A stretch of 64,000 bases of DNA, from assembly GCA_964527835.1 (NCBI GenBank), contig CAZGNV010000017.1, forward strand, positions 9,118 through 73,117, given 5' to 3'. The position numbers were made by a program, and so were the translations under genes. This document shows positions 33,901 to 41,980 of the stretch, piece after piece. The DNA comes from JAFDCJ01 sp964527835. Its GTDB lineage: Bacteria; Desulfobacterota; Desulfobacteria; Desulfobacterales; JAFDCJ01. Position 1 is the stretch's first letter; every line of letters begins with the position of its first letter. The notes beneath the pieces were generated by a model, which was given only the letters and a program-made list of their open reading frames with translations, did not search any database and had not been told where the DNA came from.

Positions 33901-34098
33901 CCGGCCCGCAACCAGAGACAACCGGAAAACCCCTTTTTGGATCTGCCTTCGTTTGAAGAAATCCAGCGCCGCTACATCAGGCATGTCCTGGAGCATACCG
34001 GCGGAAAGATCGCCGGGCCGGGCGGGGCGGCCCAGATACTGGGACTCAAACGCACCAGTCTCTATTCGCGCATGAAGATTCTGGGCATGCAAAAATGA
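30967..34098 (+). CDS. Sigma-54-dependent activator with TPR and GAF domains
   Basis: The 1043-residue regulator has an N-terminal winged-helix-like start, a long TPR-type helical region (about 100-480), a GAF domain (about 575-715) and a full AAA+ domain. The AAA+ part carries Walker A GETGTGKE (about 766), the sigma-54 contact loop GAFTGA (about 813) and Walker B TLFMDEIGEL (about 832). A Fis-type helix-turn-helix closes the protein (GGAAQILGLKRTSLYSRMK). The TPR/GAF part likely senses a ligand or partner. The start ATG 30967 follows AGGGGAC. Linked by tandem DNA sites to the sigma-54 promoter at 23355. Confidence 0.95.
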   Translation: MMRPQIMEEQTLNLSEEQWAFLALLKAFDRPVPIEAAGALAPLLPGPLMDLLEKTEPLGWIEKPARGRFAIGKDLPAQVREKLNRINGNDRLSRIAEKVYSEKLDEQIGAAGMLNLLDRAGRHKEAAQYEIKIAHRAVEANDLEKAHHCLEKAVRRLYDCCQDRESRALFVSGALELSNLCFSLGVGFQLLDKFLLQAQEIAGRLGDQRSHALTNLHLGRLYYFTDRRDDALVALSLGHEEIRELEDEDILGQSALFLGIFFFIKGLFKEAIKHFEKAEQVLESGKTTILTTPSAPLFLGYSAIYLGQFHRAIGRLDYYWRLAVDQANPAMASTLRAVLGTVLVLMKKTREASWHLQEAQREAQKSQNALGFHFAGGGIALMNFLEGRVEAAYDVLRQTVEAGERAGLVRQFSSPWILEMMHEFHRQGFEPLPGFEFPGMMQRIFDGVNVHLGGVAMRLRAREKMAQGAGMQTVLEDLTSSENMLAQSGDRVQQAKTIFEMARLALMERKREESRRLVRKARQLLGGYVDEFFPQEFNHLISGRDRLADTQLRNQRFLHNFLAMIESLYPSEDRHEILAKVLTATSGMFGAERSGLFWFRRGRFTRTPELRAACNLSPKEAAAEEFHESMSMILKTHRTRQPQVGGLQSTHNQLSAHNIRSAMCIPIEVQDLVHGVLYYDNSYLDGAFDFLDPSIMKHMARHTNLVVERRLNYLKLKEERNLLVSEKSIHLEYDKSRIMARSAAMSQVLEQVDQVAGTESTIIITGETGTGKELLARRIHSQSLRAKGPFIVVDSTTIPENLLESELFGHEKGAFTGAEKRKIGRIELAHQGTLFMDEIGELPLPAQAKLLRALQEKEFMRVGGTRVITSNFRLVAATNRDLTREVERGRFREDLYFRLNVIPIHLPPLRERKDDIVLLAKYFLNRYAKKYKRQGLKLTADQEKMLRQYKWPGNVRELQNIMERAVLLSGDNQLEIQLPARNQRQPENPFLDLPSFEEIQRRYIRHVLEHTGGKIAGPGGAAQILGLKRTSLYSRMKILGMQK

Positions 34099-34106
34099 CT
34101 AAAAGT

Positions 34107-34412
34107 CTATAGCAGTTGGATACCATTGCGGATTGCGACGGCGGCAATGCCTTTTCCCGAGGCCGCCTTTTGCTGAAAGGCCGCAGGTTTTTGCAGGTGG
34201 AGATCCACTGGAACGGAAACCTGCAGGAAGGCTTCCTGGATGTCTTCCATTGAATTTGCTTCGGTAACGATGAGGATATCCGCATCGCTTTTGGGTCCCG
34301 GAGTCCCCGAAGCATAAGAGCCGAACAGATACACCGCCTGTATATCTGGACGGCGGCTTTTCAGTTTCCGGACGGCGGCTTTGAGTTCGCTGAGCACCGG
34401 CTCAGGATTCAA
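34107..34412 (-). CDS. MNT-type nucleotidyltransferase (HEPN partner)
   Basis: The protein has the minimal nucleotidyltransferase signature YLFGSYASGTPGPKSDADILI with the GS and DxD residues. The start is uncertain: TTG 34412 gives a 101-residue protein of usual family size that overlaps the HEPN gene by eleven bases; ATG 34478 gives a longer version. MNT proteins paired with HEPN act as antitoxins by modifying the HEPN toxin. It converges with the sigma-54 activator gene. Confidence 0.82.
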   Translation of the reverse strand: MNPEPVLSELKAAVRKLKSRRPDIQAVYLFGSYASGTPGPKSDADILIVTEANSMEDIQEAFLQVSVPVDLHLQKPAAFQQKAASGKGIAAVAIRNGIQLL

Positions 34413-34797
34413 AAAACGACTGGCGGCAAAAGTCGTATATTTGCTGGGCGTCCTGGATTGCTTTTTTAGCGTCTTCATCAGTGTAATACTCTTTGGGCGC
34501 ACCGGTGTCGAATCCGTTTGGATACCGGGTGGGAATATAATGCCGGTCCAGCCTCATGCCGGAGCGGATCAAGCCCTCGGCAATCTCCATGATACCGGAT
34601 AGATCCTTGAGCAACCGCATCACCGAATGCCCCCAGCCTTCACCGCCTTTTGAAAGTATCAGCCCTTTGACCGCTTTTTCCGCGGCCTGCTGAGCGGCAA
34701 AACAGGCCCAGTCGTAATCGCCGGCCTTCCTGGCATTCTGACTATGGTTCAGGTCACCTTCCGCCTGAGTGAGCCAATCGATCGCCCTGTTTGTCAT
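34402..34797 (-). CDS. HEPN-domain protein (putative toxin of an MNT/HEPN module)
   Basis: The 131-residue helical protein starts WLTQAEGDLNHSQNARKAGDYDWACFAAQQAAEKAVKGLIL, the classical HEPN first helix pair, and continues with GHSVMRLL and RHYIPTRYPNG. HEPN proteins of this kind are RNases kept in check by an MNT partner, which follows directly. The pair forms a compact type VII-like toxin-antitoxin module. The 200 bases upstream (34798-34995) show no gene. Confidence 0.88.
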   Translation of the reverse strand: MTNRAIDWLTQAEGDLNHSQNARKAGDYDWACFAAQQAAEKAVKGLILSKGGEGWGHSVMRLLKDLSGIMEIAEGLIRSGMRLDRHYIPTRYPNGFDTGAPKEYYTDEDAKKAIQDAQQIYDFCRQSFFES

Positions 34798-34995
34798 AGC
34801 AGCACTTAAAATCCATTATTTTGTTGCCTTCTCAACCAAGACTACCCGACAACCGATCACAAATCAACATCAAATCCAGGCAGATCAGGGCATGCAAACC
34901 GATACCCACCCGCACCATGCCAAATCCTGAAGGCCTGGCAAGGGCCAAATCAGAGAAGACCCCGCTTTCAATCGGCACCGATCTTGGCCCCGGCG

Positions 34996-35466
34996 CTACC
35001 TTCTGTCGGCATAATCGATTTTGCCGTCCGGCAGCATGTAAAGGATCAGGGCTTCACCGTCCGACACCGTGGGGTGATGGGCCGTTCCCGGCTCGAATAC
35101 CAGCCAGCCGCGGGACATGCCGTCGAATTTGGCCCCGGGGGTGACCGGCATGATCATGCACACCTCTCCGCCCGGATGGCCGTGTTGCGATCCCACCAGA
35201 TCAGTCAGGTCCACCACGTCGACACTCAACCCCCCCGTCTCTTCGCAAGGTTCAATCACCCGGCCCCAGCGCCGCCCCGGGTCGCCGTTGGCACACATCC
35301 AACCGGCCGCGATCGCCTCGTGGCAGGCTTTCTCGATGGCATCGAAGACTTCGCTGCCCGGCGCAAAGCGCCGGTTGAGTTCCTCGGCCAGCCCGGCGTC
35401 GATGGCCGTGTTTGAAACCAGGTCGGTTATAGGTTTGAGCAGGGCCTGAAATTCATTTACGTTCAT
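34996..35466 (-). CDS. DUF4863 protein, 4-hydroxylaminobenzoate-lyase-like
   Basis: The 156-residue protein has a helical N-terminus followed by a cupin-like core: RRWGRVIEPCEETGG, VDVVDLTDLVG, GHPGGEVCMIMPV, RGWLVFEPGTAHHPTV and LILYMLPDG. That pattern matches the DUF4863 family, which includes PnbB-type 4-hydroxylaminobenzoate lyases. A nitroaromatic role is not supported by neighbours, so the family name is given with caution. GGGAGA lies upstream of the ATG. It precedes the IorBA genes by 20 bases. Confidence 0.75.
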   Translation of the reverse strand: MNVNEFQALLKPITDLVSNTAIDAGLAEELNRRFAPGSEVFDAIEKACHEAIAAGWMCANGDPGRRWGRVIEPCEETGGLSVDVVDLTDLVGSQHGHPGGEVCMIMPVTPGAKFDGMSRGWLVFEPGTAHHPTVSDGEALILYMLPDGKIDYADRR

Positions 35467-35486
35467 GTCATTGTCTCCCGTTAAAG

Positions 35487-36041
35487 TTATCCATGATATC
35501 CGGCTTCCAGGGCCTGCAATGAAGCGCGCAGCATTTTTTTTTGCCCGCCGAATCGATTGTTGAGCACCCCTTTGATGTCCTTATAGGAGCAGAACAGGCG
35601 GCCGCTTTTGCCGGGCGCTCGCCCGGCGGTTGCCAGGGCCCATCCCAGCACAATCAGGTTGACCGCCTTGGGGTTTGAAATCTGCCGGGCCAGCAGGTCC
35701 GCGTCAATGGCCGCAGCCATGATTTCGGTATGCTGATCAGCGCTTGTGTTGACAACCGCCCAGCCGCCTGTCTTGAGAAAAAAACCATGCTGGGCCATGT
35801 TTTCCGCCTTGAGCGCCAGCAGTCCATCGGCCTGAAAGGGGCGAATCAGCGGGCTGGCAAAATCCCCCACCTTGAGATGGGACAGCACGGTTCCTCCCCG
35901 CTGGGCCATGCCATGGGTTTCGGAAGTAAAAACCGGTAATTTTTTTTCAATGGCCGCTTCGGCCAGCAGCCGTGTGACAAACAACACGCCCTGACCGCCG
36001 ACACCGCTGATGACCAGCTGCTGCTTTATTGATTCCGCCAT
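35487..36041 (-). CDS. iorB: Indolepyruvate:ferredoxin oxidoreductase, beta subunit
   Basis: The 184-residue protein is the gamma-type domain of 2-oxoacid:ferredoxin oxidoreductases, with ISGVGGQGVLFVTRLLAEAA and SETHGMAQRGGTVLSHLKVG. It pairs with IorA encoded upstream. The enzyme converts aryl-pyruvates to aryl-acetyl-CoA with reduced ferredoxin during amino-acid fermentation, or runs in reverse for biosynthesis. A 180-bp hairpin repeat lies between iorA and iorB. Confidence 0.92.
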   Translation of the reverse strand: MAESIKQQLVISGVGGQGVLFVTRLLAEAAIEKKLPVFTSETHGMAQRGGTVLSHLKVGDFASPLIRPFQADGLLALKAENMAQHGFFLKTGGWAVVNTSADQHTEIMAAAIDADLLARQISNPKAVNLIVLGWALATAGRAPGKSGRLFCSYKDIKGVLNNRFGGQKKMLRASLQALEAGYHG

Positions 36042-36134
36042 AAAACCTCCAACAAATTGAGTAAAAACTGAAACGGTAGCTAACCGCCCTTAACGTAATT
36101 TCTCATTAAATTTGGTCATTCTGCCATCAACTGA

Positions 36135-36314
36135 GCGCAATATGTATTTTGGTTGAGCGTCATTGTCCATTTGGGGGAAAAAGCCAGCGCATCGGTGGGC
36201 GTTAAAAATTGCAAGCTGTTTGAGGCGCTTGCGCCGAGTTCTTGCAATTTAGCCCACCGATGCGCTGGGCGCCCCAAATGGACACAGAAAGCGAGGCCAA
36301 AATACAGATTGCGC
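36135..36314 (+). repeat. Full copy of the covarying hairpin repeat, between iorA and iorB
   Basis: Outer arms GCGCAATATGTATTTTGG (36135-36152) and CCAAAATACAGATTGCGC (36297-36314) pair with one mismatch. Further in, GTCCATTTGGGG pairs with CCCCAAATGGAC, and CCAGCGCATCGGTGGGC pairs perfectly with its partner. The core stem is ATTGCAAG against CTTGCAAT around CTGTTTGAGG...CGAGTT. It fills most of the gap inside the iorAB operon and would form a long RNA hairpin. Confidence 0.85.
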
Positions 36315-36330
36315 GACGTAGACCGCAGTT

Positions 36331-38151
36331 CTAACTGTCCTTTACAATGAAGGATCCCTTGGGGCAGACCGCCAGGCACACGCCGCAGCCGATGCACAGC
36401 AAAGGATCGATGGTGACGTACTTTTCATCTTGATCGTCATGGTAGATCAACGCCGGACATTCAAAATGCTTGATGCAATAGCCGCAGCCGTCACAGGAGT
36501 CGGCGACCTCCACCGGGATGAATTCTGCCATCTCCCCCTTACGCGCCAGGTCGATCACGCAGGGATAGCGGGAGATGACCACCGCCGGGCCGTGCTGGCG
36601 GCTGTAAACGATGGCTTCCTTTACCAGGGCGGTGAATTGTTTGACTTCATATGGATTGCCCAGTTTGCAGAACTTGACCCCGCACCCCTTTACCAGGGCT
36701 TCGATGTCGACGGTGTCCAGCGGCTCGCCGCAGGCGCCGATGCCGGTGGAAGGGGTCGGTTGGCTGCCGGTCATGGCCGTTGTGCGGTTGTCCAGAATCA
36801 CCAGCACGAATTTGTTTTGCTGAACCACCGCATCGATCAGGGCCGGCACCCCGGCATGAAAGAACGTCGAATCCCCGATGGTGGCCACCACGTCAGGGCG
36901 CTTCTTCTCGTTTTTGTATGCCTGGTAAAACCCGGAAGCCTGGCTGATGGCCGCCCCCATGCACAGCACGGTGTCCACCGCCCCCAGATTCAACCCCAGG
37001 GTGTAACAGCCGATATCGCTGGTATAAATGCCGCGGGGGGCGGCTTTTTTAATGGCAAAAAAACTGGCCCGGTGGGGGCATCCCGCACACAGGGTCGGCC
37101 GCCGGCCGGCCACGGCCGGCGGCTGGAAGGCCTTGAACTCGATGCCGGCAAAGCGACAGATAATTTCTTCCACCTTTTCGGGGCTCAGCTCCCCCACCCG
37201 GGGCACAACCCCGGACAGTTTGCCTTTGACGCGACGGCGGTCGGCCAGCTGCATTTCGATGACTCCCGTGGTCTCCTCGATGACCAGGATGTCATCGTAG
37301 TTTTTCAGCAGGCGGGTTGCAAATTCACTGTGCAGGGGAAAGGGTTGGCGCACCTGGTACAGGGGAATCTTGGTCCAGAGCTTCAGGGCCTTCATAATTT
37401 CCCGGGTGTGGGCCGCCGCCACCCCGGACGACAAGATGGCCTTTCTGCCCCTGGCCGCCGGATTGAGCCGCACCGGAGCCGAGGCCCGCCAGCGGGCGAT
37501 GGCGGCCAGTTTTTCCTCCAGCTCCTTGTGCAGCTGCAGTCTGAATTTCGGCGTCGCCGCCCAACGCGCGGGGTTTTTTTCGAAATTGACTTCCCGGCCG
37601 TTTTCAGGAATTGCCCTCAGCTCGACATCCTGGCGCGAGTGGCACACCCGTGTGGTGGGGCGCAGCATGACAGGGGTTTTGTATTTCTCGGAAATCTCGT
37701 AGGCCAGACCGATCATCTCGCGGGCCTGCCGGGGGGAATCCGGGTCGAGCACTGGTATCTTGGCCATCATGGCCAGCATGCGGCTGTCCTGCTCGGTCTG
37801 GGATGAGTGCGGTCCGGGATCATCGGCGCTGATGACGATAAAGCCGCCTTTGACTCCCATGTAAGCCGCGCTCATCAACGGGTCGGAGGCCACATTGAGT
37901 CCGACCTGCTTCATACTGACCGCCGTGCGCAGCCCGGTCTGGCATCCCGCATAGGCAATCTCGAAGGCGATCTTTTCGTTGACCGCCCACTGGGTGTGCA
38001 TGGAAATCTTGTTTTGCTTCTGAAAAAATGCCACGGCCGCCAGTATCTCAGAAGCCGGTGTGCCCGGATAGGAAGTCGCCATGGTACAGCCGTTTTCCAC
38101 CAGCCCCCGGGCAATGGCTTCGTTGCCCAACAGCAATCTGCGTTCAGTCAC
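36331..38151 (-). CDS. iorA: Indolepyruvate:ferredoxin oxidoreductase, alpha subunit
   Basis: The 606-residue protein combines a pyrimidine-binding domain (about 1-190, MATSYPGTPASEIL), a middle domain, a thiamine-diphosphate domain (about 340-520, with TLCAGCPHRASF and TIGDSTFFHAG) and two C-terminal ferredoxin motifs (CDGCGYCIKHFEC and CIGCGVCLAVC). The start is GTG 38151 after GGAGG. With IorB it makes the complete ThDP/Fe-S enzyme. Confidence 0.95.
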   Translation of the reverse strand: MTERRLLLGNEAIARGLVENGCTMATSYPGTPASEILAAVAFFQKQNKISMHTQWAVNEKIAFEIAYAGCQTGLRTAVSMKQVGLNVASDPLMSAAYMGVKGGFIVISADDPGPHSSQTEQDSRMLAMMAKIPVLDPDSPRQAREMIGLAYEISEKYKTPVMLRPTTRVCHSRQDVELRAIPENGREVNFEKNPARWAATPKFRLQLHKELEEKLAAIARWRASAPVRLNPAARGRKAILSSGVAAAHTREIMKALKLWTKIPLYQVRQPFPLHSEFATRLLKNYDDILVIEETTGVIEMQLADRRRVKGKLSGVVPRVGELSPEKVEEIICRFAGIEFKAFQPPAVAGRRPTLCAGCPHRASFFAIKKAAPRGIYTSDIGCYTLGLNLGAVDTVLCMGAAISQASGFYQAYKNEKKRPDVVATIGDSTFFHAGVPALIDAVVQQNKFVLVILDNRTTAMTGSQPTPSTGIGACGEPLDTVDIEALVKGCGVKFCKLGNPYEVKQFTALVKEAIVYSRQHGPAVVISRYPCVIDLARKGEMAEFIPVEVADSCDGCGYCIKHFECPALIYHDDQDEKYVTIDPLLCIGCGVCLAVCPKGSFIVKDS

Positions 38152-38217
38152 TTATATCCTCCAGTGCTTAAATTTGAAATGCCTAACCCGGATAAACCGG
38201 AAAGTGCCTAAAGTTCG

Positions 38218-38408
38218 AAGTGCCTAAAATGCCTAAAGTTGTGGCGTCGCTACGCTCCGTCTTTTTTATAATTCGCTGGCGCTGGCCACATGGAAGCCAG
38301 AAATCAGAACAACGAAATGATAGCTTACCTTGAGTTTCTAATTTTATAAAATCGATAGCATACCTTAACTTTAGGCACTTTAGTGCACTTAAGGCATTTT
38401 AGGCATTT
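38218..38408. repeat. TGCCTAAA-type inverted repeat block
   Basis: AAGTGCCTAAAATGCCTAAAGTT (starting at 38218) is mirrored by a block starting AACTTTAGGCACTTTAG at 38367 and ending AAGGCATTTTAGGCATTT. Additional TGCCTAA units occur upstream at 38179-38212. The centre holds about 125 bases without an open frame. It sits between serA and iorA and looks like a decayed palindromic element. Confidence 0.6.
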
Positions 38409-38411
38409 ATT

Positions 38412-39992
38412 TTATAGTTCAAACGGCATAACCGCGATGTTCAGGGGCAGCTGCCGCAGTTTTTCCATCACCTCGTCGGGAATCATCTCGTCGGTCCGCA
38501 AAAAGATCATGGTCTTATCATTGCCCTCGGCCTGACCAACGCGCATTTCCTTGATGTTAATCTTGTTTTCTCCCAGCAGCGTGCCGATGCTGCCGATGGC
38601 CCCCGGTTTGTCATGGTTGTGAATCAGGACAAAGCGGCCCTGGGGGTGCATTTCCAGCCGGAAGCCGTTGATGTTGACCACCCGCGGGTCCTTCTGGCCG
38701 AAAATGGTGCCGGCCACCTTGCTGGTGGCATCATCGGCAACGGCCTTGACGGTCAGCAGGTTGATATGTTCAGCGGCTTCGCCCACCCGGGTTTCGGTGA
38801 CCTTGACCCCCCTTTCCTGGGCCAGTACTGCGGCGTTGACGAAGTTCACATCTTCAGCGACCATGGGGGTCAGAAACCCTTTCAGGACCGCCGTGGTGAC
38901 CGGTGAAAGATCAAGATCCTGGAAATCACCGGCGTATTCGATGACCACCTCTTTTACGGGCCCGCTGGTCAGCTGGGCCAGCAGGCATCCCATGCGGTCG
39001 GCCAGGGTGAGCAGGGGGCCGACCTTTTCCAGCACCTCTCCACTGACAGCCGGCACGTTCACCGCGTTGGTAATGGTGCCGTTTTTAAGATAGGCGATGA
39101 TCTGCTCGGCCACCTGCAGCGCCACATTGGTCTGCGCTTCCCGGGTGGATGCCCCCAGGTGGGGGGTGCAGACCACCCGCTCGATTTCAAACAGGGGATT
39201 TTCACCGGGCGGCTCCTGTTCAAAGACATCCAGGGCGGCGCCGGCAACTTTCCCGGAGCGCAGTGCCTCGTATAAATCCGCTTCATCAACAATGCCGCCC
39301 CGGGCGCAGTTGATGATCATCACTCCGTCTTTCATCCGGTCAAAGGCGGCCTTGTTGAGCAGACCGATGGTTTCCTTCATTTTGGGCACATGCACGGTGA
39401 TATAATCCGCACGCTGGTACAGCTGTTCGAGGGATACCGGCTCGTAGCCGGCCTTTTCGATCTGCTCCGGGGTGACGAATGGATCATAGACGATAACCTG
39501 CATTTTCAAGCCACGGGCGCGATCGGCGACAATGGAGCCGATTTTACCCAGGCCGATGACGCCCAGGATCTTGTTGAAAACCTCCCGGCCCTGAAGCTTT
39601 TTTTTCTCCCATTTGCCAGCCTTGAGGGTTGCCGTCCCCAGGGGGATGTTGCGGGTCAGCGCCATCATCATGGCGATGGTGTGTTCGGCGGTGGTGATGA
39701 CATTGCCGGTGGGGGTGTTCATGACCACCACCCCGTGCTTGGTGGCCTCCGGTATATCGACATTATCAAGCCCGATGCCCGCCCGGCCCACAACTTTCAA
39801 ATTTTTGGCCGCTGCCAGGATATCCCCGGTCACCTTGGTGGCACTGCGGATGACCAGGGCATCGTAATCCCCGATGATCGCCTTGAGTTCATCGGGCGCA
39901 AGTCCCGTCTTGACATCCACATCGATACCCGGCTCTTCCTGGAACATCTTAATTCCAATTTCTCCCAGAACATCGCTGACTAAAACTTTCAT
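38412..39992 (-). CDS. serA: D-3-phosphoglycerate dehydrogenase
   Basis: The 526-residue enzyme has the SerA layout of a substrate and NAD domain (GLGKIGSIVADRARGLK, INCARGGIVDEADL, TPHLGASTREAQ), an intervening ASB domain and a C-terminal ACT domain (about 455-526, VLIHNHDKPGAIGSIG). It catalyses the first step of serine synthesis; the ACT domain usually gives serine feedback. ATG 39992 is preceded by GGAGGAGAGC; an upstream in-frame TTG was not used. Confidence 0.95.
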   Translation of the reverse strand: MKVLVSDVLGEIGIKMFQEEPGIDVDVKTGLAPDELKAIIGDYDALVIRSATKVTGDILAAAKNLKVVGRAGIGLDNVDIPEATKHGVVVMNTPTGNVITTAEHTIAMMMALTRNIPLGTATLKAGKWEKKKLQGREVFNKILGVIGLGKIGSIVADRARGLKMQVIVYDPFVTPEQIEKAGYEPVSLEQLYQRADYITVHVPKMKETIGLLNKAAFDRMKDGVMIINCARGGIVDEADLYEALRSGKVAGAALDVFEQEPPGENPLFEIERVVCTPHLGASTREAQTNVALQVAEQIIAYLKNGTITNAVNVPAVSGEVLEKVGPLLTLADRMGCLLAQLTSGPVKEVVIEYAGDFQDLDLSPVTTAVLKGFLTPMVAEDVNFVNAAVLAQERGVKVTETRVGEAAEHINLLTVKAVADDATSKVAGTIFGQKDPRVVNINGFRLEMHPQGRFVLIHNHDKPGAIGSIGTLLGENKINIKEMRVGQAEGNDKTMIFLRTDEMIPDEVMEKLRQLPLNIAVMPFEL

Positions 39993-40095
39993 GCTCTCCT
40001 CCCCCAATAAACAATGGCCTTTTAACAGGCGCGCCGCTAAAAGGCCATCGTAAAATTCATGTGGCGGTCGGATTCGTCAAGCACAACCCTGCCAC

Positions 40096-40383
40096 TCAAC
40101 TGGTGCGCTTTTTCGCCTGCTCGATCAATTCAATCAGGCTGGCCACCTTGGGTTTGGGGCGGGCCTGCATCAGGCGGACAAATTGCTCTTCGGCCAGGTT
40201 ATCCTGCAGATACCGCACCACGTCAAAGTGCTCCCACCAGCAGTCCACAATTTTAAAACACGGCTGCTGGTCGTCGCAGACCTCACAGTAATCAAACGGT
40301 ACGGGGTTGCCCAGCCGCGGGCAACGCCGTACCATGCTGTTGCGGTTTTTTTTCATATCCCGTCCAAAAGGAAGGCCGCCCAT
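40096..40383 (-). CDS. Conserved Cys-rich hypothetical protein coupled to trpB2
   Basis: The 95-residue protein has a short cysteine cluster (RCPRLG, then CEVCDDQQPC and DCWWEHFDV) followed by a helical C-terminus. The cluster could bind a metal. Its start codon overlaps the trpB2 stop (TGATG at 40381-40385), which indicates translational coupling. An internal ATG at 40356 is possible. The function is unknown; pairing with TrpB2 suggests a role in tryptophan or aromatic metabolism. Confidence 0.7.
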   Translation of the reverse strand: MGGLPFGRDMKKNRNSMVRRCPRLGNPVPFDYCEVCDDQQPCFKIVDCWWEHFDVVRYLQDNLAEEQFVRLMQARPKPKVASLIELIEQAKKRTS

Positions 40384-41759
40384 CAGACGTTTTTAATGAT
40401 CTCCGGTTTGGGATACTGCTCGAGGACCTTTTCGGCTTCTGCAATATCCTCAGCCGGAAATTCAAAATCCTGCAGCTGACCGGACAGATATTTATCGTAA
40501 GCCGCCAGGTCGATCAACCCGTGCCCGCTCCAATTAAACAGGATCACTTTCTCCTTGCCCTCTTCCTTGGCCTTTTTGGCTTCATCGATGACGCAGGCCA
40601 GGGCATGGTTGGTTTCCGGAGCGGCGATGACACCCTCGGTGCGGGCGCACAGGATGCCGGCCTCGTAAGTGTCCACCTGTCCGTAAGCCTTGGGTTCCAG
40701 GATCCCGTCAATGATCAGTTGGCTGACGGTAGGTGCCATGCCGTGGTAGCGCAGTCCGCCGGCATGCAAAGGCGGCGGCACAAAGGTATGGCCGAGGCTG
40801 TGCATGGGCAGCAGGGGCGTATAGCCGGCCGTATCCCCATGGTCATAGGCGAACGGCGCCCGGGTCATGGTGGGACAGGCTGCCGGTTCCACCGGATGGA
40901 TGGCAACCTGCTTGCCGTTGATCTTGTCATAGGCAAAGGGAAATGCCAGGCCGGCGAAATTGCTGCCGCCGCCGGCACAGCCGATCACGATGTCCGGGTA
41001 TTCCCCGATTTTTTCCAGCTGCTTTTTGGCTTCCAGACCGATGATGGTCTGATGCAGCATGACATGGTTGAGCACGCTGCCCAGGGAATAGCGGGTCTGG
41101 CCCGATTCATCGGTAACCGCGGCCTCCACGGCTTCGCTGATGGCAATGCCCAGGCTGCCGGGGGTGTCGGGGTCTTTTTCAAGAATAGCCCGGCCGGCCT
41201 TGGTTTCCGAGCTGGGGCTGGCCACACAGTTGGCCCCCCAGGCCTGCATCATGGATTTGCGGTAAGGCTTCTGGTCAAAACTGATGCGCACCATGTACAC
41301 CTTGCATTCGATCCCGTACTGGGAGCAGGCAAAGGCCAGGGCGCTGCCCCACTGGCCGGCGCCGGTTTCGGTGGTCAGTTTTTTGATGCCGAATTCCTTG
41401 TTGTAGTAAGCCTGGGCAACGGCCGTGTTGGGCTTGTGGCTGCCCGGAGGGCTGACCCCCTCGTACTTGTAGTAAATCCGGGCCGGGGTGCCCAGGGCTT
41501 TTTCCAGGGCATAGGCCCGAATCAGCGGGCTGGGGCGCCAGATGCTCAAAACTTCCAGGATCCCTTCCGGGATGTCGATCCAGCGTTCACTGCTGACTTC
41601 CTGCTCGATGAGGTTCATCGGAAATACCGGCGCCAGCTGGTCCGGGGATACGGGGTTGCCGTCCGGGCCCAGGGGCGGATTCATCTTGATGTCAGCTAGA
41701 ATGTTGTACCACTGACGCGGCATCTCATCTTCAGTTAACACGACCTTTCTTTTCTCCAT
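40383..41759 (-). CDS. trpB2: Tryptophan synthase beta-like protein (TrpB2 type)
   Basis: The 458-residue PLP enzyme is the longer TrpB2 form: SPPGSHKPNTAVAQAYYN contains the PLP-binding Lys, and TETGAGQWGSALAFACSQ and GCAGGGSNFAGLAFPF are present. TrpB2 works without a standard alpha subunit nearby and can use free indole. Together with IorAB (indolepyruvate) and SerA (serine), this block supports indole, serine and tryptophan interconversion. AAGGAGGG precedes the ATG. Confidence 0.92.
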   Translation of the reverse strand: MEKRKVVLTEDEMPRQWYNILADIKMNPPLGPDGNPVSPDQLAPVFPMNLIEQEVSSERWIDIPEGILEVLSIWRPSPLIRAYALEKALGTPARIYYKYEGVSPPGSHKPNTAVAQAYYNKEFGIKKLTTETGAGQWGSALAFACSQYGIECKVYMVRISFDQKPYRKSMMQAWGANCVASPSSETKAGRAILEKDPDTPGSLGIAISEAVEAAVTDESGQTRYSLGSVLNHVMLHQTIIGLEAKKQLEKIGEYPDIVIGCAGGGSNFAGLAFPFAYDKINGKQVAIHPVEPAACPTMTRAPFAYDHGDTAGYTPLLPMHSLGHTFVPPPLHAGGLRYHGMAPTVSQLIIDGILEPKAYGQVDTYEAGILCARTEGVIAAPETNHALACVIDEAKKAKEEGKEKVILFNWSGHGLIDLAAYDKYLSGQLQDFEFPAEDIAEAEKVLEQYPKPEIIKNV

Positions 41760-41874
41760 GGCGCCCTCCTTGCTGATGATTTACGGTTGACAGTAGCTGC
41801 AAATTAAGATTTTGGCAACCTTAAATGCATTAAAATAAACGGGTTGGGCAGATAAAGGCCATTCATTAATTGCC

Positions 41875-41903
41875 TTGACTTCATTGTGTATACGGTATAC
41901 AGA
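41875..41903 (+). promoter_or_regulatory. Promoter with 15-bp palindromic operator
   Basis: TTGACT (41875-41880) and TACAGA (41898-41903) are 17 bases apart. TGTATAC-G-GTATACA (41887-41901) is a perfect palindrome with a one-base centre and overlaps the -10 region. The longer block from 41883 resembles the operator at 4277-4295 in front of the carboxyltransferase operon. A GntR/FadR-type regulator is the likely ligand. Confidence 0.6.
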
Positions 41904-41980
41904 TCTTAGTCAAGGAAATAATCAACCTTTTTTGACCGCTATTTGCCTTCATAATTAAAGCTGAAGAAAGGAACACGCCC

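Noticed and set aside
38167..38408. TGCCTAAA repeats as a possible CRISPR array
   Set aside because: Units are short, irregular and arranged as an inverted block without uniform spacers or cas genes.
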